DNA of 64,000 bases from Janthinobacterium aquaticum. GTDB lineage: Bacteria; Pseudomonadota; Gammaproteobacteria; Burkholderiales; Burkholderiaceae_D. The position numbers and the translations under genes are program-made. The number at the start of each line of letters is the position of its first letter. Position 1 is the first letter of the stretch. The notes below the pieces were generated by a model. That model had not been told where the DNA came from, searched no databases, and worked only from the letters and a program-made list of their open reading frames with translations. The stretch is from assembly GCF_009208565.1 (NCBI RefSeq), contig NZ_WFLK01000003.1, forward strand, positions 310,001 to 374,000. The letters are read 5' to 3'. Below are positions 49,831-58,934 of this stretch, piece by piece.

Positions 49831-50987
49831 CGCAGGTTCTCCGTGGCGCCGTCTTTCAATATCGCTCGCGCGATGATCAGGCGCATGATTTCATTGGTCC
49901 CTTCCAGGATCTGATGGACGCGCGTATCGCGCACATGGCGCTCAAGCGGATACTCGCGGATATAACCGTAGCCGCCATGCAGCTGCAGCGCCTCGTTGCA
50001 GACGTTGAAGCCCGCATCGGTGGCAAAGCGCTTGGCCATGGCGCAATAACTGGACGCATCCGGGCTTTGCTGGTCGAGCTTCCAGGCGGCCAGGCGCACC
50101 ATCTGGCGCGCGGCCACCAGTTCGGTCAGCATGTCGGCCAGCTTGAACTGCAGCGCCTGGAACTGCGCCAGTTCGCGGCCAAACTGTTTGCGCTCCTGCA
50201 TGTATGCCTGCGCGCGCGTCAGCGCTGCCTGCGCCGTACCGACCGAGCACACGGCAATATTGATGCGCCCGCCATCGAGGCCCTTCATGGCAATCGCAAA
50301 GCCTTCGCCTTCTTCACCCAGCAGATGCGCTGCCGGCACTTTGACCTGGTCGAAATTGATGATGCGCGTAGGCTGGCTGTTCCAGCCCATTTTTTCTTCC
50401 TTCTTGCCGTAGCTAATGCCAGGCAAGTTGGCTGGCACGGCAAAGGCGGAGATGCCGGCCGCGCCATCGCCGCCGGTGCGCGCCATGACAACGAGCATAT
50501 CGGTCTGGCCGGCGCCGGAAATAAAGGCCTTGGCGCCATCGATCACATAAAAATCGCCATCCTTGCGCGCACGCGTGCGCAGGGAGGCGGCGTCGGAACC
50601 TGCCTGCGGTTCGGTCAGGCAATAGCTGCCCAGTTTCCGGCCGCTGGCCAGCGCCGGCACCCATTCATCGCACAGCGCCTGCTGGCCCCAGCGCGACAGC
50701 ATCCAGGTCACCATATTGTGGATGGTGATATAGGCGGTAGTCGAGGTGCAGCCGGCCGCCAGTTCCTCGAACACGATGGCCGCATCCTGGCGCGACAGGC
50801 CCAGGCCACCCCAGCGCTCGGGCGTGTACAGGCCGCAAAAGCCCAGCTCGCCAGCCCTGGCAATGGTTTCGACCGGAAAAATCGATTCGGCATCCCAGTG
50901 CGCCGCATGCGGCGCCAGCTCGCCCTCGGCAAACGCGCGCGCCGCCTGCTGGAATTCGCGCTGCTCGTCGCTCAGTTCAAAGTCCAT
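49827..50987 (-). CDS. Acyl-CoA dehydrogenase (probable isobutyryl-CoA dehydrogenase)
   Basis: A 386-residue FAD enzyme. CLTEPQAGSDAASLRTRA and the FINGAGQ-like FISGAGQTDMLVVMART are FAD-binding regions; the catalytic Glu362 lies in ILEGTNEIMR, the position used by short-chain and branched-chain enzymes. The location between mmsA and the hydratase points to isobutyryl-CoA as substrate, giving methacrylyl-CoA. Start ATG at 50987, nine bases after mmsA. Confidence 0.92.
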   Translation of the reverse strand: MDFELSDEQREFQQAARAFAEGELAPHAAHWDAESIFPVETIARAGELGFCGLYTPERWGGLGLSRQDAAIVFEELAAGCTSTTAYITIHNMVTWMLSRWGQQALCDEWVPALASGRKLGSYCLTEPQAGSDAASLRTRARKDGDFYVIDGAKAFISGAGQTDMLVVMARTGGDGAAGISAFAVPANLPGISYGKKEEKMGWNSQPTRIINFDQVKVPAAHLLGEEGEGFAIAMKGLDGGRINIAVCSVGTAQAALTRAQAYMQERKQFGRELAQFQALQFKLADMLTELVAARQMVRLAAWKLDQQSPDASSYCAMAKRFATDAGFNVCNEALQLHGGYGYIREYPLERHVRDTRVHQILEGTNEIMRLIIARAILKDGATENLR

Positions 50988-50996
50988 GGCACTTCC

Positions 50997-52505
50997 TTAC
51001 TTGAGGCTGATGGTAGTGTTGACCTTGCCCACCGATGCGGCATCGGTAAACCAGCGCTGGGTAATGGTTTGCGTCTGCGTGTAGAACAGCACCACCTGCT
51101 TGCCGAACGGGCCCAGGTCGCCCAGCTTGGAGCCGCGCGAGCCGGTAAAGCTGAACAGCGGCACCGGCACGGGAATCGGCACGTTGATGCCAACCTGGCC
51201 CACGTCGATTTCTTCCTGGAAGTAGCGTGCGGCCGCCCCGCTTTGCGTAAACAAGGCCGTGCCATTGCCGTTCGGGTTGCTGTTGACCAGTTCGATCGCT
51301 TCGTCGAGCGTGTCGACTTCGACCACGATCAGCACCGGACCAAAGATTTCCTGGTCATACACCACCATGCCGGGTTTCACACCTGACAGAATGGTCGGGC
51401 CGACAAAGTTACCGTTCGGATAGCCATCCACTTTTACATCGCGCCCGTCCAGCGTCAGGGTCGCGCCTTGCTCGATGCCTTTGGCCACCAGGCTGTTGAC
51501 ACGCTCTTTTGCTGCGCAGGAAATCACGGGGCCGAGGTCGGGATTGTCCTTGCCGGCGCCCACTGTCAGGGTTTGCGCCTTGGCCGCCAGTTCCGGCAGC
51601 CACTCACGCGCTTCGCCCACCAGCACCGCCACCGAAGCGGCCATGCAGCGCTGGCCGGCCGCACCAAAGCCAGCGCCCAGCAGCTGGTTCAGGGTCTGCT
51701 CCTTGTTGGCGTCCGGTAGCACCACCGCATGGTTCTTGGCGCCCATCATGCACTGCGCGCGCTTGCCGGCCAGGCTGGCGCGCTGGTAGACATGGGTGCC
51801 GACCTTGCTCGAGCCGACAAAGGAAATGGCCTTGATATCACGGTGGTCGCACAGTGCATTGACCACCTCTTCGCCGCCATGCACCACATTGAGTACGCCG
51901 GCAGGAATGCCAGCCTGCAAGGCCAGGCGCACCAGCTTTTCGGTCACCAGCGGGTCCTGCTCGGACGGCTTCAGTACAAAGGTATTACCGCAGGCAATGG
52001 CCATCGGGAACATCCACAGCGGTATCATGGCCGGGAAATTGAACGGCGTAATGCCGGCGCACACACCCAGCGGCTGCAGCACGCTGTAGGTATCGACGCC
52101 GCCGGCCACGTTCTGCGCAAATTCGCCCATCTGCAGCGTACCGATATTGGCCGCATGCTCGACCACTTCCAGGCCACGGAACACATCGCCTTCGGCGTCG
52201 AGCAAGGTCTTGCCCTGCTCCATGGTGAGGGTAGCGGCCAGCTCGCTCATATTGTCGCGGATCAGCTGCTGGAGTTTCAAAAAAATGCGGGCGCGCGCGC
52301 CGATCGGCGTCTTGCGCCAGGTTTTGAAGGCGCGCTGAGCCGAGGCGATGGCGGCATTGACTTCGTCCGGCGTGGCAAACGGCACGCGCGCCAGCACTTC
52401 CTGGGTGGCCGGGTTGACCACGTCGCGCCACACGGTAGAGGTCGATTCGACCCACTCGCCGTTGATCAGCAGGGGAACGGTAGGAACGGTGCTTGAATTG
52501 GTCAC
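50997..52505 (-). CDS. mmsA: CoA-acylating methylmalonate-semialdehyde dehydrogenase
   Basis: A 502-residue NAD-dependent aldehyde dehydrogenase that converts methylmalonate semialdehyde and CoA to propionyl-CoA and CO2. [38 protein letters not shown] and the nucleophile Cys287 in GAAGQRCMA are the MmsA forms of these motifs; the usual general-base Glu is replaced by Asn (GAKNHAVV), as in this CoA-dependent subgroup. It is the first gene of the valine operon and divergent from the ScfR regulator. Confidence 0.95.
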   Translation of the reverse strand: MTNSSTVPTVPLLINGEWVESTSTVWRDVVNPATQEVLARVPFATPDEVNAAIASAQRAFKTWRKTPIGARARIFLKLQQLIRDNMSELAATLTMEQGKTLLDAEGDVFRGLEVVEHAANIGTLQMGEFAQNVAGGVDTYSVLQPLGVCAGITPFNFPAMIPLWMFPMAIACGNTFVLKPSEQDPLVTEKLVRLALQAGIPAGVLNVVHGGEEVVNALCDHRDIKAISFVGSSKVGTHVYQRASLAGKRAQCMMGAKNHAVVLPDANKEQTLNQLLGAGFGAAGQRCMAASVAVLVGEAREWLPELAAKAQTLTVGAGKDNPDLGPVISCAAKERVNSLVAKGIEQGATLTLDGRDVKVDGYPNGNFVGPTILSGVKPGMVVYDQEIFGPVLIVVEVDTLDEAIELVNSNPNGNGTALFTQSGAAARYFQEEIDVGQVGINVPIPVPVPLFSFTGSRGSKLGDLGPFGKQVVLFYTQTQTITQRWFTDAASVGKVNTTISLK

Positions 52506-52531
52506 GCTGTGTCTCCTGATGTTTGAATAGT

Positions 52532-52631
52532 CTTTGCATTATTCGCAATTCACCCGCGCACAACAAGGCGTGAAAAAGCGAGGATTTGCAAAGCAGAGTC
52601 TGTTAATCTGCAAAGATTGTTAATTTGCAGA
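52532..52631. promoter_or_regulatory. Cluster of TTTGCA-type sites between mmsA and the ScfR regulator gene
   Basis: CTTTGCA (52532-52538), ATTTGCAAAG (52584-52593), CTGCAAAG (52608-52615) and ATTTGCAGA (52623-52631). The last two form an inverted repeat TCTGCAAA/TTTGCAGA (52607-52614 and 52624-52631) with a nine-base spacer, ending 18 bp before the regulator start. The core resembles the TTTGCAAA-type sites reported for the related regulator RamB. Likely control of both the mms operon and the regulator. Confidence 0.6.
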
Positions 52632-52649
52632 CTCCACAAGGGAACGGCG

Positions 52650-54032
52650 ATGGCAAAAGTATTCATGGGCGTGCGCCTGCAGCGCCTGCGCGAAGAGCGA
52701 CGCATGACGCAGGCCGCGCTGGCCAAGTCGCTCGGTATTTCAGCGAGCTACCTGAACCAGATGGAACGCAACCAGCGTCCGCTGACGGTGCCCATTTTGC
52801 TGCGCATCGGCAGCGTGCTGGGGGTTGATCCGCAGATTTTTTCCGAGCATGACAGCGCCAGCCTGGTGGCCGATGTACGCGACGTGCTGGGCGAGCTGCC
52901 CGACGCACCACCGGCCTCGCTGGCGGAATTGAAGATGCTGGTGGAGAACATGCCCGAGCTGGCGCGCTCGATTTTGCTGATGCAGCAGCGCTACCGGCAG
53001 ATGGCCGAGCGCGCCGATACGCTGGCCGCGCGGCTCGATGACGGCAGCCACGGTGCCAGTTCGGCCATGCCGTCAAGCGATGAGGAAGTGCGCGAGTACC
53101 TGAACCGGCGCCAGAACTATATCGATGAACTGGACCGCGCAGCCGAAGCGGTAGCGGCCGAGCTCGATGCCCGCCAGCGCACGCTTGATGCATTGCAATC
53201 GCGCCTGCTGGAGCGTCACGGCATCCGCGTGCAACTGTCCGACGGCGACGCCGGCATGGTGCGCAAGCACCGCTATGACGCCCAGCAGCGGCTGCTGTGG
53301 CTGCCTGACACACTGACCGGTGGCCAGCGCGCCTTCCAGATGGCGGCGCAGATCAGCCTGCTTGAACACAGCAGCCTGATCGACGACCTGGTGCTCGCGG
53401 CCGGCTTTTCTGGCGCCGGCGCGCAAGCCAGTGCGCGCCTGGCCCTGTCCAATTACTTTGCCGGCGCGCTGCTGATGCCCTACCAGCGCTTCTTGCAGGC
53501 AGCAGAAAGCCGCGCATACGATATCGAGCGCCTGGCGCACCAGTTCGGGGTGGGGTTTGAAGCGGTGTGCCATCGCCTCAGTACCATGCAGCGGCCCGAG
53601 GCGGCCGGCCTGCCGTTTTTCTTCGTACGCGTGGACCGTGCCGGCAATGTCTCGAAGCGCCAGTCGGCCACCGATTTCCACTTTTCCCGCGTGGGCGGCA
53701 CCTGCCCGCTGTGGATCGTGTATGACGCCTTCAGCCATCCGGGCCAGGTACTCACGCAAGTGGCCAGCATGCCCGACGGCTGCACCTATCTGTGGATCGC
53801 ACGCCAGGTCAGCACCGCCTCGCCCGGCTTTCGCGCACCGGGCAAAACCTTTGCCGTGGCGCTGGGCTGCGACATCTCGCAGGCACACCGGTTGATCTAC
53901 TCCAAAGGACTCGACCTGCACGACCCGCAAGGCGCCACGCCGATCGGCACCGGCTGCAAAGTCTGCGAACGCCAGGCCTGCCCGCAGCGCGCGTTTCCGT
54001 CGCTGCTGCAGGCGCCGGGGCCGCTGGCGTAA
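52650..54032 (+). CDS. Short-chain fatty acyl regulator, XRE/ScfR (RamB-like) family
   Basis: A 460-residue regulator. The N-terminal XRE helix-turn-helix (LREERRMTQAALAKSLGISASYLNQMERNQRP) is followed by a coiled-coil-like linker, an IrrE-like segment without an intact HExxH zinc motif (NYFAGALLMPYQRF is retained), and the C-terminal ScfR domain ending in GTGCKVCERQACPQRAFP, a conserved Cys cluster. Relatives (RamB, PrpR of actinobacteria; ScfR) sense short-chain acyl-CoA or propionate metabolites. The ATG at 52650 follows AAGGGAACG. Divergent to mmsA, so it most likely controls valine degradation. Confidence 0.88.
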   Translation: MAKVFMGVRLQRLREERRMTQAALAKSLGISASYLNQMERNQRPLTVPILLRIGSVLGVDPQIFSEHDSASLVADVRDVLGELPDAPPASLAELKMLVENMPELARSILLMQQRYRQMAERADTLAARLDDGSHGASSAMPSSDEEVREYLNRRQNYIDELDRAAEAVAAELDARQRTLDALQSRLLERHGIRVQLSDGDAGMVRKHRYDAQQRLLWLPDTLTGGQRAFQMAAQISLLEHSSLIDDLVLAAGFSGAGAQASARLALSNYFAGALLMPYQRFLQAAESRAYDIERLAHQFGVGFEAVCHRLSTMQRPEAAGLPFFFVRVDRAGNVSKRQSATDFHFSRVGGTCPLWIVYDAFSHPGQVLTQVASMPDGCTYLWIARQVSTASPGFRAPGKTFAVALGCDISQAHRLIYSKGLDLHDPQGATPIGTGCKVCERQACPQRAFPSLLQAPGPLA

Positions 54033-54033
54033 T

Positions 54034-54203
54034 TTGCTGGCGCTGCCGATGTTGTCGGATTACGGCGCTGCGCGCCCGTATTGCTGGCGCTGTCGGTATT
54101 GTCGGATTACGGCGCTGCGCGCCTAATCCGACCTACCCGCGCTCCGATTTTTTGATCCGCAAACCGGGCCGTAGGTCGGATTAGCCGAAGGCGTAATCCG
54201 ACA
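54034..54203. repeat. GTAGGTCGGATTA palindrome, copy 4, with a 47-bp tandem duplication
   Basis: The unit TTGCTGGCGCTG...GTCGGATTACGGCGCTGCGCGCC occurs at 54034-54080 and again at 54081-54127, differing at a few bases. The second copy continues as TAATCCGACCTAC (54124-54136). After a spacer, GTAGGTCGGATTAGCC starts at 54171 and TAATCCGAC ends at 54202. It lies between the convergent ScfR and add-like genes. Confidence 0.85.
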
Positions 54204-54223
54204 CGCACCGCCCACAGCGCCAT

Positions 54224-55291
54224 TTACTCCACCACCTGCGCACGCAGCGCGTCAAACCGGCGTGCAAACTCCACGCGCCACGCGCCGCGCTGGCTGTCGT
54301 CGATCCAGGCGGCGTCGAGGCCGTTGAGCATAAAGCCGCGCAGGTCGTCCAGGCCGAAGCCGAACTCGCGCATCATCAGCCAGGCGCCGGTAGGCGTGAC
54401 GTGGTGGAGGGTCGGGTCGTCGGTATTGGGATGCAGTTTCAGGCCCAGTTTGGCCATCGCGCGGATCGGGTGATCGAGCGCCCAGCGTTCCGGGGCCAGC
54501 GTGCGCAGGTAGTAGGAATTGGTCGGCACCACAGTAAACACCAGGCCGCGTTCGGCGTAGCGGCGCGCCAGCTCGGGGTTGTCGACGATGGTATAGCCAT
54601 GGTCGATGCGGTCCACCTGCAGCTGCTCGACCGCCGTTTCCACGTTCATCCATGGCATGCCGAATTCGCCGGCGTGCGCGGTGCACTTGAAGCCGGCCTC
54701 GCGCGCGGCGCGGTAGGCCGCCAGGAACAGCTCGGGCGGACGCTCGTTTTCACGGTAGTCGATGCCGATGCCGATCACTTCTTGGGCGCGGTAGTCCTTC
54801 ATCCATTCCACCATCTGCAGCGCTTCTTCGGCGCTGGCTTCGCGGTCGATGCTGGGGATCAGGCGGCCGATCACGCCGAAGTCGCGCTGCGCGTCGCGGA
54901 TGGCGGCCACGATGGCGTCCTGCGCCGCTTCGTAGCGGATGCCCGAGATGCGCACGGTGCCGGTCGGATTCCAGAAAAATTCGGCGTAGCGCACGCCGTG
55001 GCTGTGCGCGTCTTCCAGGTATTCGTACGTCAGGCAATACAGGTCGGCCGGCGCCTTGATCAGGTGCGCGTCGAGTGCGCGCAGCACGCGCAGCACGCCG
55101 ACTGGCTTGTCGCCGCGCGTATAGAAAGCGTCGATTTCCTCGGGCGTGACGATATTGCCGGTCTTCGCGGCCAGCATGCGGAAGGTGGCCTGGCGCACCG
55201 TGCCGAACAGATGGCAGTGCAACTCCACCTTCGGCATGGCGCGTACAAACTGCTCGATGCTCAAGGCAGCATTCAAAGGCATATCGGACAT
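54224..55291 (-). CDS. add: Adenosine deaminase family protein
   Basis: A 355-residue metal-dependent aminohydrolase. Zinc ligands are His25 and His27 (VELHCHLFG), the His in TAHAGE with catalytic Glu, HGYTI, and Asp in NTDDPTL. It would remove the amino group from adenosine or a related purine. The usual HxHLDG or HxHLEG is HCHLFG here and the CPxSN stretch is VPTNSYYL, so the substrate may differ from plain adenosine. It is the last gene of the ABC transporter/nucleoside hydrolase operon, 23 bp after the hydrolase. The ATG at 55291 gives normal length. Confidence 0.85.
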   Translation of the reverse strand: MSDMPLNAALSIEQFVRAMPKVELHCHLFGTVRQATFRMLAAKTGNIVTPEEIDAFYTRGDKPVGVLRVLRALDAHLIKAPADLYCLTYEYLEDAHSHGVRYAEFFWNPTGTVRISGIRYEAAQDAIVAAIRDAQRDFGVIGRLIPSIDREASAEEALQMVEWMKDYRAQEVIGIGIDYRENERPPELFLAAYRAAREAGFKCTAHAGEFGMPWMNVETAVEQLQVDRIDHGYTIVDNPELARRYAERGLVFTVVPTNSYYLRTLAPERWALDHPIRAMAKLGLKLHPNTDDPTLHHVTPTGAWLMMREFGFGLDDLRGFMLNGLDAAWIDDSQRGAWRVEFARRFDALRAQVVE

Positions 55292-55314
55292 AAACTCGTT
55301 TCTGGTAAAAGTAG

Positions 55315-56253
55315 TCAGGCCACGATGGCCGTCAGGCGGCGCATCAGCAGTTCGATGGCAGCCGGGCCATCGGCCAGGTGCGCCACCTGCGTGTTGACCG
55401 GCGCGCGGCGCGGCACGCGAAACTCGCATACCGTCATGCCGCGCGTCAGTTCGCCCTTCAGTTCGATCGCCACATGGGCCGGCAGGAACTGGAACAGCTG
55501 CGGCGCTTCCAGGTACAGCGCCACCACCGGGTCGTACATCGGCATCGGCACTGAACCGTCGCTGCTGCGGATGCGCACATACGCTTCCAGATAGCCGGCC
55601 AGCGTGATGGCGCGCGGCGTGCCGACGGCGCGCAGGCGTTCGACTTCAGCGTTGGTCACCAGCAGCTGGCGGCACAGGTTCAGGCCGAACATGCGCATCG
55701 GGATGCCGGCCCTGAACACCTGGTCGGCCGCTTCCGGGTCGGCAAAGACATTGAATTCCGCCGCCGCCGTATGGTTGCCCTGGTCGCTCGAGCCGCCCAT
55801 CATGATGATCTCGACGATCTGGCCGGCGATATCGGGTGCGCGCTGCAGCGCCGTGGCCAGGTTGGTCATCGGCGCAATCGCGATCAACGTGATCTGGCCC
55901 GGATGGGCGCGCACGGCCGCGATCAGTGCGTCGACTGCATCGCCAGGCGCATCGGTCGCAGCGCCCGGTGGCAGCACGGCGCCGGTGGTCGGCATGCCGC
56001 TGTCGCCCAGAATGCGCTGCGCGGTTTCAATCACGCCGTTCAAGGGCCGGTCGCAGCCGCGGTAGATCGGCACGTCAAGGGCGTCATTGGCCTTGATGCG
56101 CAAGGCGTTGTCGTAGGTGATATCGACCGGTGCATTGCCGGCCACCACGCTCACGCCCAGCCAGTCGATATCCGGGTTGCTGTTCAACAGCAGCATGGTC
56201 AGCCAGTCGTCGAAACCGGGGTCGGTATCGAGCCAGATTTTTTGTCGCGTCAT
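55315..56253 (-). CDS. Nucleoside hydrolase (IU-NH family)
   Basis: A 312-residue calcium-dependent N-ribohydrolase that splits nucleosides into base and ribose. The N-terminal DTDPGFDDW (residues 9-17) holds the calcium and ribose-binding Asp cluster (usual form DxDPGxDD), APMTNLATAL the second block, and EFNVFADPEAA the third. The start at 56253 has AAGGAG six bases upstream. The purine versus pyrimidine preference is not clear; an adenosine-deaminase homologue downstream suggests purines. It sits between the transporter ATPase gene and add. Confidence 0.9.
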   Translation of the reverse strand: MTRQKIWLDTDPGFDDWLTMLLLNSNPDIDWLGVSVVAGNAPVDITYDNALRIKANDALDVPIYRGCDRPLNGVIETAQRILGDSGMPTTGAVLPPGAATDAPGDAVDALIAAVRAHPGQITLIAIAPMTNLATALQRAPDIAGQIVEIIMMGGSSDQGNHTAAAEFNVFADPEAADQVFRAGIPMRMFGLNLCRQLLVTNAEVERLRAVGTPRAITLAGYLEAYVRIRSSDGSVPMPMYDPVVALYLEAPQLFQFLPAHVAIELKGELTRGMTVCEFRVPRRAPVNTQVAHLADGPAAIELLMRRLTAIVA

Positions 56254-56263
56254 GGTCATCTCC

Positions 56264-57295
56264 TTATGCCTGCAGCTGCAGCGCGCTGGCAGGCGGCAGC
56301 ACGAACGAGACCGCCGTGCCTTCGCGCCAGGCGCCACCACCGGCCATGCAGATGCCCTTGACCTGGCCCAGCGGCGTGTCGAGCAGGTATTCAACCGTGT
56401 CGCCGAGAAAACCGCGCGCCAGCACCGTGCCCTGGTACTGGCCTTCGGCGTCGTCCACGGCGCACACGCGCACCTTGTCCGGGCGCCAGCCCAGCACACT
56501 GGTGCCAGGCGTCACTGCTGCTGCATACGGCAGACGGTTGCCGGCATGGTGCAGCGCGCCGTCGCGGTAATCGAACAGGTTTTCAAAGCCCATGAAGTTG
56601 GCCACGAAGCGGGACGATGGCGTATTGAATACCGCTTCCGGTGCGGCCAGTTGTTCGATGCGCCCGCCGTTCATCACCACGATGCGGTCCGACAGCGCCA
56701 GCGCCTCTTCCTGGTCATGCGTGACGTACAGCATGGTGATGCCCAGTTCACGCTGGATGCGGCGCAGTTCGGCGCGCATCTGCACGCGCAGCTTGGCGTC
56801 CAGGTTCGACAGCGGTTCGTCCAGCAGCAGCAGGGCCGGCTCGACCACGATGGCGCGCGCCAGCGCCACGCGCTGCTGCTGGCCGCCCGACATCTGCGCC
56901 GGCAAACGCGTTTCAAAACCGGCCAGGCCGACCGCGGCAATCACCGCTTCAACGCGGCTTCTCAGTTCAGCAGCAGCCACCTTGCGCAGGCGCAGGCCGA
57001 AGGCCACGTTGTCATATACGTTCAGGTGCGGAAACAGCGCGTACGACTGGAACACCATGCCGATATTGCGCTTGTTGGGCGCCAGTTTGCCGATCTCGCG
57101 GCCGGCCAGCACGATGCTGCCCGACTGCAGCGGCATCAGGCCGGCAATCGCGCGCATGGTGGTGGTCTTGCCGCAGCCGCTGGGGCCCAGCAGCGAAATC
57201 AGTTCGCCTTGCTCGACATGCAGATCGAGGTCCCTGACCGAGGTGGTGTTCTTGGCATAGCCCAGGTTGAGCTTGTGCAGTTCCAGATAACTCAT
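56264..57295 (-). CDS. ABC transporter ATP-binding protein (PotA-like)
   Basis: A 343-residue ATPase of the spermidine/iron/thiamine import group. Walker A GPSGCGKTT, Q-loop, the signature MSGGQQQR and Walker B LLLLDEPLSNLD are intact, and a TOBE domain follows (from about residue 265). It powers the two permeases encoded just upstream (57307 and 58083). Substrate is set by the binding protein, and the operon context points to a nucleoside or related compound. Confidence 0.93.
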   Translation of the reverse strand: MSYLELHKLNLGYAKNTTSVRDLDLHVEQGELISLLGPSGCGKTTTMRAIAGLMPLQSGSIVLAGREIGKLAPNKRNIGMVFQSYALFPHLNVYDNVAFGLRLRKVAAAELRSRVEAVIAAVGLAGFETRLPAQMSGGQQQRVALARAIVVEPALLLLDEPLSNLDAKLRVQMRAELRRIQRELGITMLYVTHDQEEALALSDRIVVMNGGRIEQLAAPEAVFNTPSSRFVANFMGFENLFDYRDGALHHAGNRLPYAAAVTPGTSVLGWRPDKVRVCAVDDAEGQYQGTVLARGFLGDTVEYLLDTPLGQVKGICMAGGGAWREGTAVSFVLPPASALQLQA

Positions 57296-57306
57296 GGTGT
57301 TTTGCC

Positions 57307-58086
57307 TTACATGTATTTTGAAATGCCCAGCACCTTCTCGGTCACCATCACGAAAGCCATGGTAAACAGCACCAGCAGGGTCGAGAGGGCGGCAATCGAA
57401 GGATCGAAGCTGTTTTCCATATGACCGAGCATCTCGATGGGCAGCGTGCTGATGCCCGGTCCGGTCAGGAACAGCGACACCGGCACCTGGTTGAACGAGG
57501 TGACAAAGGCGAGGAAAAAGGCGGCGATCACGGCATTGCGGATATTGGGCAGCACGATCATGAAAAACGCGCGCAGGCGCGAGGCGCCCAGCGTGATGGC
57601 GGCGTCTTCGATATCGACGCGCAGGTTGACCAGGCTGGCGTATACCACGCGCACCGAATAGGGAATAAGCAGCGCAATATGGCCGATCAACAGGCCCAGG
57701 TAGACCGGGGCATTAATCGTCAGCACCAGGTGGTGCAGCAGGCCCAGGCCCACCAGGATGGCCGGAATGATCAGGGGTGAGGTCAGCACCTGGCGGATCG
57801 CGCCGATGCCGGGCGGCGGCATGCGTGAAAACGCATAGGCCACCGGAATGCCCAGCGCCAGCGCAATGACGGTGGCGATCAGGCCGATTTCCAGGCTGGT
57901 CTGGAAGGCGCGGCGGAACTCGGGCGCCGACCACACTTCCACGATCCAGCGCAGTGAATAAGATTCGGGCGGGAAGGCCAGCGTCTCGCCGCCGGAAAAA
58001 CCGGCCACGATGACAATCGCAAATGGCCCCAGCAAAAACAGGAACACCAGCCACAATACCACCCGCGAAAACAGGCTCTCTTTCAT
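57307..58086 (-). CDS. ABC transporter permease (PotC-like)
   Basis: A 259-residue inner-membrane protein with about six helices. The loop DAAITLGASRLRAFFMIVLPNIRNAV is the EAA motif that contacts the ATPase. The start overlaps the upstream permease gene by four bases (58083-58086), so the two are coupled. It belongs to the PotC branch of the spermidine/putrescine-type permeases. Confidence 0.92.
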   Translation of the reverse strand: MKESLFSRVVLWLVFLFLLGPFAIVIVAGFSGGETLAFPPESYSLRWIVEVWSAPEFRRAFQTSLEIGLIATVIALALGIPVAYAFSRMPPPGIGAIRQVLTSPLIIPAILVGLGLLHHLVLTINAPVYLGLLIGHIALLIPYSVRVVYASLVNLRVDIEDAAITLGASRLRAFFMIVLPNIRNAVIAAFFLAFVTSFNQVPVSLFLTGPGISTLPIEMLGHMENSFDPSIAALSTLLVLFTMAFVMVTEKVLGISKYM

Positions 58087-58922
58087 ACCGAACTCCGACT
58101 CGAGGAAATACGTTTAAGGCCGGCATTGACCGCCAGCGTCATGCACACGAGGATGACCGCAATCACATTGGCCGCACCAAAGTCGCTCTCGACGCTGACC
58201 TTCTGGTACAGCAGCGTTTCCAGCATCAGCACCTTGGTGCCGCCCAACAGGGCCGGCGTCACATAGGCCGTCACGCAGCCGGTAAACACCAGCGTGCCGC
58301 CCACCACCAGGCCTTCCTGCGTCAGCGGCAGGGTGACCTTGCAGAACACCTGCCAGGGATTGGCACCCAGCGTGGCGGCGGCCGGCTCGACATCGCGCGG
58401 CAGGTTTTCCAGCGCACCGGCCAGCGACATCAGCATCAGCGGCAGCAGCAGCTGCAGCAGGCCGATAAACACCGCCAACTCGCTGAACAGCAGGCGCAGC
58501 GGCTCCTGCGCCAGGCCCATGCCCAGCAGCGCTTCGTTGACGGCGCCGTTACGGCCCAGCAGCACGATCCACGCATAAGTGCGGGCAATCGGCGAGACCA
58601 TCAGCGGCAAGATCATCATGCCCACCACCAGCCCGCGCCATTTGGGCGACACGCGCGCAACCGCCTGCGCAGCCGGGTAGCCGAGAATGATCGAGGCCAG
58701 CGTGACCAGCGCGGCAATGCGCAGGGTGCGCCAGAAGATGGTGCGGTTAAATTCCTGCGAGAAGAATTCGACAAAGCGGTCCAGGCCCCAATGGAGCCCG
58801 TCGCCCACGCGAAACGCGTCGACCAGCAGCGCCGAGACCGGCAACAGGAAGCAGACAACGATAAAGATCAGCGCGGGCAGGACCAGCAGCAGTCCTGTGC
58901 GTTTTTTTGGATCAGCAAACAT
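58083..58922 (-). CDS. ABC transporter permease (PotB-like)
   Basis: A 279-residue inner-membrane protein with about six helices, starting MFADPKKRTGLLLVLPALIF. The EAA loop is PAAATLGANPWQVFCKVTLPLTQEG. It forms the channel with the PotC-like subunit. It starts 12 bp after the binding protein gene. Confidence 0.92.
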   Translation of the reverse strand: MFADPKKRTGLLLVLPALIFIVVCFLLPVSALLVDAFRVGDGLHWGLDRFVEFFSQEFNRTIFWRTLRIAALVTLASIILGYPAAQAVARVSPKWRGLVVGMMILPLMVSPIARTYAWIVLLGRNGAVNEALLGMGLAQEPLRLLFSELAVFIGLLQLLLPLMLMSLAGALENLPRDVEPAAATLGANPWQVFCKVTLPLTQEGLVVGGTLVFTGCVTAYVTPALLGGTKVLMLETLLYQKVSVESDFGAANVIAVILVCMTLAVNAGLKRISSSRSSV

Positions 58923-58934
58923 GCGCAGCTACCC

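Noticed and set aside
54034-54203. Repeat cluster considered as a CRISPR array
   Set aside because: Units are palindromic, of unequal length, with no regular unique spacers and no cas genes nearby.
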